From Rhodocytophaga aerolata (GTDB lineage: Bacteria > Bacteroidota > Bacteroidia > Cytophagales > 172606-1), in the NCBI RefSeq assembly GCF_030503435.1, contig NZ_JAUKPO010000002.1, positions 1 to 64,000 on the forward strand: 64,000 nt of DNA, read 5' to 3'. Within the stretch, counting starts at the first letter, position 1. Every line of letters starts with the position of its first letter. The notes beneath the pieces are model-generated. The model had not been told where the DNA came from. It searched no databases and saw only the letters and a program-made list of their open reading frames with translations. Both the position numbers and the translations under genes were made by a program. This document shows, piece after piece, positions 9,041 to 16,499 of the stretch.

Positions 9041-10546
9041 TTATTGCTCCATTGCATACTTCATAATTTTTTCCTGGGTGGCTTCCGCTTTAGGTATAAT
9101 TGCCCGTTGCCTGCCTTTTGCCATTACCAGAATGCGGTCGCTGAGGCCGAGCACTTCCGGAAGTTCAGAAGAGATGAGGATTATGGCTATGCCTTTGGCC
9201 GTTAACTGATGAATCAGTTTATAAATTTCAGCTTTGGCTCCTACATCTATTCCGCGGGTGGGCTCATCCAGAATGATAATATCCGGTGACGAAAGCAATA
9301 CTTTGCCAATGACGACTTTTTGCTGATTGCCTCCACTCAGGTATTTAACTGGTTGATCTAGGCCGGCGGTTTTAATGCGGAGTTCGTCAATCATTTTGCT
9401 GACTACCGCACTTTCTGATGTTTCATTCACAAACCATCCTTTGCTATATTTTTCCAGACTGGCTAGGGTAATATTCTGTTTAACAGACATGCCTGGTACT
9501 AATCCTACGCCTTTTCTGTCTTCGCTTACATAGCCTATACCCTGGGCAAATGCTTCTTTGGTAGAGTCTATTCTCACTTTTTTACCTTTCACATACATCT
9601 CTCCCCTATCTACCGGATCTAGTCCGCAAATGGCCCGGGCTACTTCGGTTCGTCCGGCACCCATTAACCCGGCTATACCCAGTACTTCCCCTTTGTGCAC
9701 ATCAAAAGTAATATGGCTGAACGTATGTTTCCGGTGAAGCTCTTTTACAGATAACATAATCTCTCCTTTCGTATGAGCTGCTTGCGGAAAAACAGTCGTT
9801 AGTTGCCGGCCCACCATCATAGAAATCAGGGTTTGGCTGTTAAGCTGGGATGCCGGTTTTGTATCTATGTATTTTCCATCTCTCAGCACCGTAATAGTAT
9901 CGGCAATAGTAAAAATTTCGTCCATTTTGTGGGAGATGTAGATAATGGCTACTCCCTTTTTCTTTAGATCCGTAATAATAGAAAAAAGCGTTTCCACTTC
10001 CTTGTCGGATATAGCGGAAGTTGGCTCATCCATAATAATAATTTTTGCTTCATTGGAGATGGCCTTGGCAATTTCTACCATCTGCATTTCGGCTACCCGC
10101 AAGCGTTTGAGTTTTTTCTGAGGATCAATGTCTAAACCAATTTTCTGAAGTAAGGCGGTTGCTTGTTGATGAATACGTTTATCATTTACCCACCAGGGAA
10201 ACCAGGTGATGGTTTCCTTCCCCAAAAACAGATTCTGGGCCACCGTCATTTGGGGTACCAGCAGCAGCTCCTGGTGAATCATAGCAATGCCTTTTTTTAA
10301 AGCTGCCTGTGTATGACTATGCTTGCTAAGTATAGGTTGCCCTTCAAAAATAATTTCTCCGGAATCTGCTGTATGCATCCCAATTAATATTTTCATAAAG
10401 GTAGATTTTCCGGCTCCATTCTCTCCCATTAAAGCATGCACTTCTCCCCTTTTTACTTTCAACTGCACTTGATCCAGAGCTTTTACCCCGGCAAAGCTTT
10501 TTGATAAATTTTGTACCTGAAGAATGTATTCCTGCGCTGAATCCAT
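9041..10546 (-). CDS. Sugar ABC transporter ATP-binding protein (RbsA type, two NBDs)
   Basis: This ATPase subunit drives the ribose-class importer and contains two fused nucleotide-binding domains. The first domain has a perfect Walker A (GENGAGKST), a degenerate signature (LRVAEMQ) and Walker B (IIIMDEPTSAIS). The second has a degenerate Walker A (GLMGAGRTE), an intact LSGGNQQK signature and Walker B (IIILDEPTRGID). This asymmetry is usual for RbsA/MglA. The start at 10546 (MDSAQEYILQVQ) is chosen because the residues before it, up to an ATG at 10621, do not resemble the family. It is followed at 18 bp by the permease gene. Confidence 0.94.
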   Translation of the reverse strand: MDSAQEYILQVQNLSKSFAGVKALDQVQLKVKRGEVHALMGENGAGKSTFMKILIGMHTADSGEIIFEGQPILSKHSHTQAALKKGIAMIHQELLLVPQMTVAQNLFLGKETITWFPWWVNDKRIHQQATALLQKIGLDIDPQKKLKRLRVAEMQMVEIAKAISNEAKIIIMDEPTSAISDKEVETLFSIITDLKKKGVAIIYISHKMDEIFTIADTITVLRDGKYIDTKPASQLNSQTLISMMVGRQLTTVFPQAAHTKGEIMLSVKELHRKHTFSHITFDVHKGEVLGIAGLMGAGRTEVARAICGLDPVDRGEMYVKGKKVRIDSTKEAFAQGIGYVSEDRKGVGLVPGMSVKQNITLASLEKYSKGWFVNETSESAVVSKMIDELRIKTAGLDQPVKYLSGGNQQKVVIGKVLLSSPDIIILDEPTRGIDVGAKAEIYKLIHQLTAKGIAIILISSELPEVLGLSDRILVMAKGRQRAIIPKAEATQEKIMKYAMEQ

Positions 10547-10678
10547 GTGGTAGGGTATGGTAAAGAAAATCTGACCTGCAAGGGCCTGGTTGTAAAAACG
10601 TGTAGGAACGTACCTTGGCACGTTCCTACCGCACTAGCAGAAGATGTATTTCAGTAAACTAACATGTTAAACTTCTTG

Positions 10679-11842
10679 CTACTTCTCTTTCCAATCCACC
10701 CCGGTATCTTTCCAGCTTCTGGAACGGGCCGATTCCAGCACCGCTTCACATACTTTTTGTGTTTCCAGAGAATCCTGGAATGTAGGATGGCAAGGTTCAC
10801 CAGATTCCAGGCTTTTCAGAAAATCGGCCACCTGATGGATAAAGCTATGTTCATAGCCAATGCCTAAACCCGGCACCCACCACTTATTCATATAGGGCTG
10901 GTCGCCATCTGTTACGTGGATAGACCGCCAGCCACGCACAATGGACTCATCCCGGTGATCGAAATATTCCAGACGGTTTAGATCATGTAAGTCCCAGCGG
11001 ATAGAAGCATTCGCTCCATTAATTTCAAAGGTATACAAGGCTTTATGTCCACGGGCATAGCGGGTAGACTCAAATAAGCCTAGCGATCCATTATCGAAAT
11101 GGCAATGGAAAATACACGCATCATCAATACCTACCGGCTCCACTTTACCTGTCAACTGATGCATCCGTTGTTTTACGAAAGTTTCCGTTACAGCCGATAC
11201 ATCTTTGATACCTCCATTCAGCCACATAGCTGTATCGATGCAGTGAGCCAATAAATCGCCGGTTACACCAGAACCAGCGGCTTCTACATCCATCCGCCAG
11301 GTACCTGTTCCTCCCTGTGGTACATCGGCACTGATGGTCCAGTCTTGCAGGAAGTTAGCCCGGTAATGGAATATTCTGCCCAGTTTACCAGAATCAATAA
11401 TTTGTTTAGCCAAACTAACTGCCGGAAGGCGGCGGTAATTATACCAAACTGTGTTATTAACGCCAGCTTTCTTGATGGCATCTACCATGCGTTGGCCTTC
11501 CGCTAAATTCCGGGAAAGAGGTTTTTCACAGAGAATCATTTTACCAGCTTCGGCAGCAGCTATGGCAATTTCTGCATGGGTATCGTTGGGTGTGCAAATA
11601 TCAATGGCATCTATATCTTTGCGTGCAATCACCGCTTTCCAGTCCGTTTCGGCTGACTCGTATCCCCATTGTTCGGCAAACGCTTGTACCTTATCTTTAC
11701 TGCGGGCGCATACGGCTTTTAAGACCGGACGATACGCCAGGTCAGGAAAAAAATCGCCCATCCGTTTGTAGCCATTGGAATGTGTCCGGCCCATGAATCC
11801 TGTGCCGATCAACCCAATCCGTAATTCTTTCTTATTACTCAT
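10679..11842 (-). CDS. Gfo/Idh/MocA family oxidoreductase
   Basis: This 387-residue NAD(P)-dependent sugar oxidoreductase has an N-terminal Rossmann motif GLIGTGFMG (residues about 10-18), the family motif CEKPLSRN (about 103-110) that carries the catalytic lysine, and a C-terminal GFO_IDH_MocA beta-sheet domain. Members oxidise or reduce ring hydroxyls of sugars, inositols or glycosides. It follows the TIM-barrel isomerase gene (11936) and precedes the ABC importer. In such clusters the pair often processes the imported sugar, and with DUF1080 upstream a 3-keto-glycoside route is conceivable, but the specific substrate is inference. Confidence 0.92.
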   Translation of the reverse strand: MSNKKELRIGLIGTGFMGRTHSNGYKRMGDFFPDLAYRPVLKAVCARSKDKVQAFAEQWGYESAETDWKAVIARKDIDAIDICTPNDTHAEIAIAAAEAGKMILCEKPLSRNLAEGQRMVDAIKKAGVNNTVWYNYRRLPAVSLAKQIIDSGKLGRIFHYRANFLQDWTISADVPQGGTGTWRMDVEAAGSGVTGDLLAHCIDTAMWLNGGIKDVSAVTETFVKQRMHQLTGKVEPVGIDDACIFHCHFDNGSLGLFESTRYARGHKALYTFEINGANASIRWDLHDLNRLEYFDHRDESIVRGWRSIHVTDGDQPYMNKWWVPGLGIGYEHSFIHQVADFLKSLESGEPCHPTFQDSLETQKVCEAVLESARSRSWKDTGVDWKEK

Positions 11843-11935
11843 TTGTTTTGAAGTGATTTTGTCAGTAGATAAAAAGTAAAGGAACCTTATAAATGTTATT
11901 CGTCAGCAGCACTATACTAACTAACAGACTAGTGA

Positions 11936-13000
11936 CTATGAACTAACAGTGGCTAATTTTTCTTTCTCTGCTTCATTCCAGCCGTGTGCCTGACGTACTT
12001 TTAATAGGGTAGCCAGAATATCATTCCAGGTTTGCTGCCGCATCAATACCTCATTGGGGAACATACAGCCATCCCAGCAAATGTGCTTAAAGGCCTTAGT
12101 CAGGTTGCCATTTTCATCCCGCAGCCAGTAGCCTGCATCCTGTACTACATCCAGTTTTCCATTGGGATCAGTAGCCTGGCAGTGGCGGCCAGTTTTATCG
12201 TGTGAACCGGAACCAAATACGGTACCATCGTTCTGCGCTACGTGGAAATCAATGGTATAGGGCCGGAGTGCTTTGGTAATGGTTTTCAGGCCGTCAGTTA
12301 ATGTTTTACGGTCGCTCCAGTCAAAGTTTTCTGGCAGGATACGGTCTTCCGGATGGTTGTAGCCCATCAGATACAATAACGTATGTGCCATATCTGCCTG
12401 GAAACCCATATTTGGCCTGTTTACCTGTTCTAAGGTGTTTAACATGGTTCGCCAGCTGTGCATCCCCCCCCAGCAAATTTCGCCTTCAGCAGCTAGTTTT
12501 TCACCATAATCAGCCGCTACATCACACGCCAGCTGGAAGGTTTGTACAATCAGTTTCTGATTGTTTACCGGATCTTTTTCCCATTCATGCGGAGAGCTTG
12601 CCGAATCGATACGCACTACACCATACGGGCGTATGCCCATATCACGCAGCACCTTTCCGAAGTGGCAAGCTTTGCGGACCATTTCCACAAATGTTGCGCG
12701 GTCTGCTGCACTTCCCAAAACCGGGCCGCCCCAGATGGGAGCCACCAGACTTCCTACCTTCAGATTCAGGTTGCCTATTTTTTCTCCCAGCCGTTTAATA
12801 TCATCATCCGACATGTTAACATCAATATGCGGGTCCATCAGGCCAAGGTCTACACCATCGAATTTTACGCCATTTACTTCTGCCTTAGCTGTCATTTGCA
12901 GCATGGTGTCGAATGGAATGGCTGGTTCTGAATTAGCGCCTTTTCCTACCAGGCCAGGCCACATGGCGTTGTGAAGTTTAGGAAAATTGTTCTCGTTCAT
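11936..13000 (-). CDS. Sugar phosphate isomerase/epimerase-like TIM-barrel protein
   Basis: This 354-residue protein of the xylose-isomerase-like AP endonuclease 2 fold has acidic and histidine metal-ligand candidates. They lie in segments such as FDGVDLGLMDPHIDV, AAEGEICWGGMHSW, GFQADMAHTLLYL and DFHVAQNDGTVFGSGSHDKTGRH. Proteins of this group isomerise or epimerise sugars, or act as lyases on keto sugars. No signal peptide is present, so it is cytoplasmic. It precedes the Gfo/Idh/MocA oxidoreductase by 93 bp, and these two families are a very frequent pair. The length is somewhat above the 270-300 residue norm for the family, with an extended C-terminus (WDGCMFPNEVL). The exact reaction is unknown. 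Confidence 0.85.
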   Translation of the reverse strand: MNENNFPKLHNAMWPGLVGKGANSEPAIPFDTMLQMTAKAEVNGVKFDGVDLGLMDPHIDVNMSDDDIKRLGEKIGNLNLKVGSLVAPIWGGPVLGSAADRATFVEMVRKACHFGKVLRDMGIRPYGVVRIDSASSPHEWEKDPVNNQKLIVQTFQLACDVAADYGEKLAAEGEICWGGMHSWRTMLNTLEQVNRPNMGFQADMAHTLLYLMGYNHPEDRILPENFDWSDRKTLTDGLKTITKALRPYTIDFHVAQNDGTVFGSGSHDKTGRHCQATDPNGKLDVVQDAGYWLRDENGNLTKAFKHICWDGCMFPNEVLMRQQTWNDILATLLKVRQAHGWNEAEKEKLATVSS

Positions 13001-13097
13001 AAGTTTGGTTGATTTATTGGGGTTGAAATATTAGTAACTAAACATCTTTAAGAAATCAGTAAAATTTTAATAACTGACCTTACTTCAGCTTTTTGTC

Positions 13098-13123
13098 ACT
13101 TTCTTGTCTTGATACAAGAAAGT
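13098..13123. repeat. Intergenic palindromic repeat element
   Basis: A perfect 10-bp stem (ACTTTCTTGT at 13098-13107, ACAAGAAAGT at 13114-13123) with loop CTTGAT lies in the 216-bp gap between the cupin gene and the isomerase gene, both on the minus strand. The motif with its flank (AACCAAAGAAAATCAAG) resembles a dispersed intergenic repeat I recall from many Bacteroidetes genomes. That identity is from memory and not checked. The element may extend to about 13200. It could act as an mRNA-processing or attenuation structure within the operon. Confidence 0.5.
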
Positions 13124-13216
13124 AACCAAAGAAAATCAAGAAAAAATAATGCTTCCACGCTATAGGCTCCCCACACCCCGCTATTTTTTCATCCTAACAC
13201 GCATGGAATATTGTTT

Positions 13217-14440
13217 TTATAATTTCAAGTCTGGGTTGTTGGGGCCGAAGTGTTTGAGCATGACGATAGGGTCGTTCTTAGATAGGTTGGTAATCTGGAC
13301 TCCCTCTTTGGCTGCACTTTCTGTAACGAAAAATTCGTCATTGGTGAGTTGTCCGTACCGGATTAAGGCAGGCGTTTCTATATCCCACACACCCATTTTG
13401 CCGTGGCCTTGCATCATAATCAGGCCATAAGCAGCGTTATCTTTGATAGTTACGGTAGCCCCTGGCATAACGGTGAGTTCCTTGGCACTGTAGGCTTCTG
13501 ACTTGTAACAAATCCAGTTTTCGACGTACCCTGCTGCTTTCATTTCATCCACCGAACGTACTGGTTTTGGACGCATAAAATGGTTTTCCATAAAGTTCGG
13601 GTCCACATTGGCTTCCCAGTCGATTACCTCTACTAGCTGGTCATAGTCGCCTATGCGTTCTTTTGGAGTACCATTCCACAACAACTCTTCCGGGATAACG
13701 GCATCGTTCACCAGAGACTGGTACATGGCAAATATATCAGATGCTTTCTGCGGCTCATAGGTACACAAACTGCCTGGGGCATGCAATATGCCTGGGGGCA
13801 CATCCCAGCCGGTACCTGGTTCTAAGCGGTAGGCAGAAGAGAAGTTAGTGATTTTATTATCTCCTTTAGTAAAGTTGGCCAGGCACTCGCGGATTTGTTC
13901 TTTTGTGGTTCCCGGAGCTATGCCAAAAAAGGTATAAGGAAAATCGCCGCCATGGTTGTTTAATTGTGGAGGAAAATAATAGGCTTCCGGTTTACCCAAT
14001 TGGCCCACCAGTTTTGCATGTTCATCGTTGTGGTGAATATGATGCGGAAGCGGCCCTTTGTTGTCGAAGAATTTGGAGTACATAGGCCATGATTTATACT
14101 GGTTCCATAAGCGGTCTCCAATGATGGCACTTTTCAACTCATCTATGGCATCTTTCAATAAGATTTGCACTTCTTTGTTTCCATCATTGAAAACAATGGC
14201 GCTTAAGCCTTCATTCTTGCCGGTTAAAGGACCATTTTTAGCTGGAGTAGTGGAAGAAAGCCAACGCTCATCGATACCGCCGCGTTGTCCACCCAGAACA
14301 TAATAATCGTCCGGATGCAGTTTAATCCGTCTTCCTGGTACGCAGAAAGAACGGGGTACCCAGGTAGGCGCTAATCTCAAAATGCCTTTGCCCTGGTCTA
14401 ATGCTTTTCCCGCTAAACTCGTTTTTTCAATAGTTTCCAT
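13217..14440 (-). CDS. Cupin protein resembling type I mannose-6-phosphate isomerase
   Basis: This 407-residue cytoplasmic protein appears to contain two cupin barrels. The segment HHIHHNDEHAKLVGQLGKPEAYYF supplies histidine and glutamate ligands typical of a zinc cupin. GWDVPPGILHAPGS is the second conserved cupin motif seen in type I phosphomannose isomerases, and a further cupin-like segment (TVMPGATVTIKDNAAYGLIMMQGHGKMGVW) follows near residues 320-355. The likely role is isomerisation of a sugar or sugar phosphate. It is 7 bp downstream of the DUF4432 gene, so the two are co-translated. The substrate is unknown, and a non-catalytic cupin role cannot be excluded. Confidence 0.75.
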   Translation of the reverse strand: METIEKTSLAGKALDQGKGILRLAPTWVPRSFCVPGRRIKLHPDDYYVLGGQRGGIDERWLSSTTPAKNGPLTGKNEGLSAIVFNDGNKEVQILLKDAIDELKSAIIGDRLWNQYKSWPMYSKFFDNKGPLPHHIHHNDEHAKLVGQLGKPEAYYFPPQLNNHGGDFPYTFFGIAPGTTKEQIRECLANFTKGDNKITNFSSAYRLEPGTGWDVPPGILHAPGSLCTYEPQKASDIFAMYQSLVNDAVIPEELLWNGTPKERIGDYDQLVEVIDWEANVDPNFMENHFMRPKPVRSVDEMKAAGYVENWICYKSEAYSAKELTVMPGATVTIKDNAAYGLIMMQGHGKMGVWDIETPALIRYGQLTNDEFFVTESAAKEGVQITNLSKNDPIVMLKHFGPNNPDLKL

Positions 14441-14447
14441 AAAAAAT

Positions 14448-15533
14448 TTATGTGTTAGGTATTCTAGATTGTTTTACAAATTCGTTGATTTTCTCTTCGG
14501 TATGTAACAGGTGTATTTCCAGATCGTATATCCTGCTTTCGCCGGGCTCCAGGTATATAAGGGCATTTTGCTCCCTGGCTTTGGCTTGTCCGATGGGGGG
14601 ATTCGTACCTGGCTCCAGGCCTGTTACATATTCGCCTTTGCCCCAGTGCTGCCAGTTAGTGAGCCAGGGCAATTGTTTTTTATCAAACTGCATAGCCACC
14701 GCTATACCCAGCCGGCGGTTGTGTAAGCCGCAGGTCCACTTTCCGGCTTCATCCGTGTTAGGGATAATAAAGGCGGCCTCTTCTCCGCCTCCGCTATGTT
14801 CTTCTAAGGGTGCAGGGCAAGTACGGAAATTGTTTCCTTCGGTAAATAGTTTGTTGGGTTTGCCATCGTAGCGGGCTTGCCATTTTCCCTGCCAGATAAT
14901 ATCCGTACCTTCATCTACCAGAGGCCATCCGAAGTTAAAATGATAGAGCAGCATATGCGGAGCAGTAGTATTGCCCCTATTTACTACTTCATCGGTGATC
15001 CGGATAGTTGCCTGGCCTACTGTACTGGAGATGGTTCTTTTTAGCTCTAACCGGTCACCTAAAGGCTGTGATTGCTTAATCCTTCCGGTTATATGCATAT
15101 CCAGCTTACCGGCTATTGGATCGGGTTGAATAATAGATTCTATTTCTGCCGGGATGTTACTCACCAGGCCATGCAAGCCCCGTTCACCATAGGCATCAGA
15201 TTCTGGGCCTCCCACATGGCTCAGCCCGCAGGTAGTAAGCAGCCCCCCAGCAAAGGTCCTGAGCCAGTCTATGCCTTTATTGGAGAAAGGTTGTGGAGAA
15301 GTAATGCCTGCATGGCTTAACCAGGCCAGACTATGTTGATTATAAAACGCATCCACAATGTCCATAGCCCGGTCTAACACCACTTTATACCGTAATCCTG
15401 TGCCGGTATTAATCCAGGCGATACGGGTACCACGGGCGGTGCCATTATCCAGGACGGCGGTTTCTATGCCGCCCAGTTGTGCAGGATTTGATAGTTTATG
15501 TTTCCAGTCTGGCGGTGTTGAATTGGTTTCCAT
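14448..15533 (-). CDS. DUF4432 family aldose epimerase-like protein
   Basis: This 361-residue protein has the galactose mutarotase-like fold sequence pattern of DUF4432 (DRAMDIVDAFYNQHSLAWLSHAGI, GLLTTCGLSHVGGPESDAYGERGLHG, HMLLYHFNFGWPL, EPGTNPPIGQAKAREQNALIYLEPGESR). Related proteins bind sugars and catalyse anomeric epimerisation or similar chemistry. The histidine-rich LHG and HFNFG motifs may supply the catalytic residues. No signal peptide is seen. It is packed 7 bp before the cupin gene and 93 bp after DUF1080 and belongs to the same catabolic run. The family assignment is firm; the function is inferred. Confidence 0.88.
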   Translation of the reverse strand: METNSTPPDWKHKLSNPAQLGGIETAVLDNGTARGTRIAWINTGTGLRYKVVLDRAMDIVDAFYNQHSLAWLSHAGITSPQPFSNKGIDWLRTFAGGLLTTCGLSHVGGPESDAYGERGLHGLVSNIPAEIESIIQPDPIAGKLDMHITGRIKQSQPLGDRLELKRTISSTVGQATIRITDEVVNRGNTTAPHMLLYHFNFGWPLVDEGTDIIWQGKWQARYDGKPNKLFTEGNNFRTCPAPLEEHSGGGEEAAFIIPNTDEAGKWTCGLHNRRLGIAVAMQFDKKQLPWLTNWQHWGKGEYVTGLEPGTNPPIGQAKAREQNALIYLEPGESRIYDLEIHLLHTEEKINEFVKQSRIPNT

Positions 15534-15626
15534 AGTGACTATTTCTCTGTTGACAGATGCGAAAAGAATTCTTTCAACATCAGGCTAACAAAAAGTGCCA
15601 GAGCTACCTCTGGCTCTCTACTTGAT

Positions 15627-16403
15627 TTATAGTTGCTTCAGGCGGATATTCCGGTATTCTACTTTCATAGGCGGACCCACGTGTACTTGTACACCCAGGT
15701 AGCCTTCCATTTTGCGGTTGGCCGAGTCGTTATCTGTTACATCGCTCATCAATTTGCCATTGACATAGTGCTGCAGGCGGTTGCCTTTTACTACCAGATG
15801 TATCTCATTCCAGTCGTTGGTTTTTATATGCTTCTGTAATTCTTCGCGGTCGCCTAACGATCCGGTTTCGTTGAGGCCAGTCCAGGCGTTATTTTTCACA
15901 TTATCGCGCAGGTTGGCACTTGGATTCTCCAGGGGATTGATGGTAGTAATCTGTCCACGGTAAGCCAGGGTAGTTCTTCCGCGTTCTTCGTAGTTCTGTC
16001 CGGTATAGCGGTTTTTTCCGTCAATATCCGCCTGGTAGCCTTTCAGGGCAAAGGGTGGATCGGATAGCTTTTCGCTGCGGTAGTTGATGCCGCTGTTACC
16101 GGTTTCGGTGATTTTACATTCCAGCTTTAACTCAAAATCGGCTGGTTGTGCTCCCTGATAAATAACAAAGGTATTGGCTTTTAACAGTTTATCCTGGGTA
16201 ATTTCGCCTACCAGATTCCCGTTTTCCACCCGCCAGTAATTCGGGTCGCCTTCCCAGCCTTTCAGGGTTTTGCCATCAAATATCTGCACGAAGCCATCTT
16301 TCGATTTCTTGCCTTTAGACTGGCTACTTGCCGGGAGTGTACAGCTGGTAAAGAGGGCTATAAGCAGCAGAAAGGGTATATAGTTTTTTAATGTATTTGT
16401 CAT
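15627..16403 (-). CDS. DUF1080 (3-keto-disaccharide hydrolase-like) lipoprotein
   Basis: This 258-residue protein has a lipoprotein signal ending LFTSC followed by the DUF1080 concanavalin-like jelly-roll domain (FVQIFDGKTLKGWEGDPNYWRVENGNLVGEIT, NSGINYRSEK, DWNEIHLVVKGNRLQHYVNGKLM, GYLGVQVHVGPPMKVEYRNIRLKQL). DUF1080 proteins include enzymes that cleave the glycosidic bond of 3-keto-glycosides. Its neighbours are a cytochrome c dehydrogenase-like protein upstream and an oxidoreductase downstream. Substrate oxidation followed by hydrolysis in the periplasm would fit. A non-enzymatic binding role is the alternative. Confidence 0.88.
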   Translation of the reverse strand: MTNTLKNYIPFLLLIALFTSCTLPASSQSKGKKSKDGFVQIFDGKTLKGWEGDPNYWRVENGNLVGEITQDKLLKANTFVIYQGAQPADFELKLECKITETGNSGINYRSEKLSDPPFALKGYQADIDGKNRYTGQNYEERGRTTLAYRGQITTINPLENPSANLRDNVKNNAWTGLNETGSLGDREELQKHIKTNDWNEIHLVVKGNRLQHYVNGKLMSDVTDNDSANRKMEGYLGVQVHVGPPMKVEYRNIRLKQL

Positions 16404-16449
16404 GAGGTCGTTCAGGGTTAGGGGTTGAAATTTGAAAGCTCCATCAGGA

Positions 16450-16480
16450 AACCTAACAGGTTTCTACAACCTGTTAGGTT
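16450..16480. repeat. 13-bp palindromic hairpin between operon genes
   Basis: AACCTAACAGGTT (16450-16462) and AACCTGTTAGGTT (16468-16480) form a perfect 13-bp stem with a 5-nt loop, 46 bp upstream of the DUF1080 start and 19 bp after the end of the cytochrome c gene. No strong T-run follows on the minus strand. This palindrome is one I recall as a common dispersed intergenic hairpin in Bacteroidetes. It may be a terminator-attenuator or an mRNA-stabilising structure. Confidence 0.6.
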
Positions 16481-16499
16481 CAGCTACATACTTCCTTAT

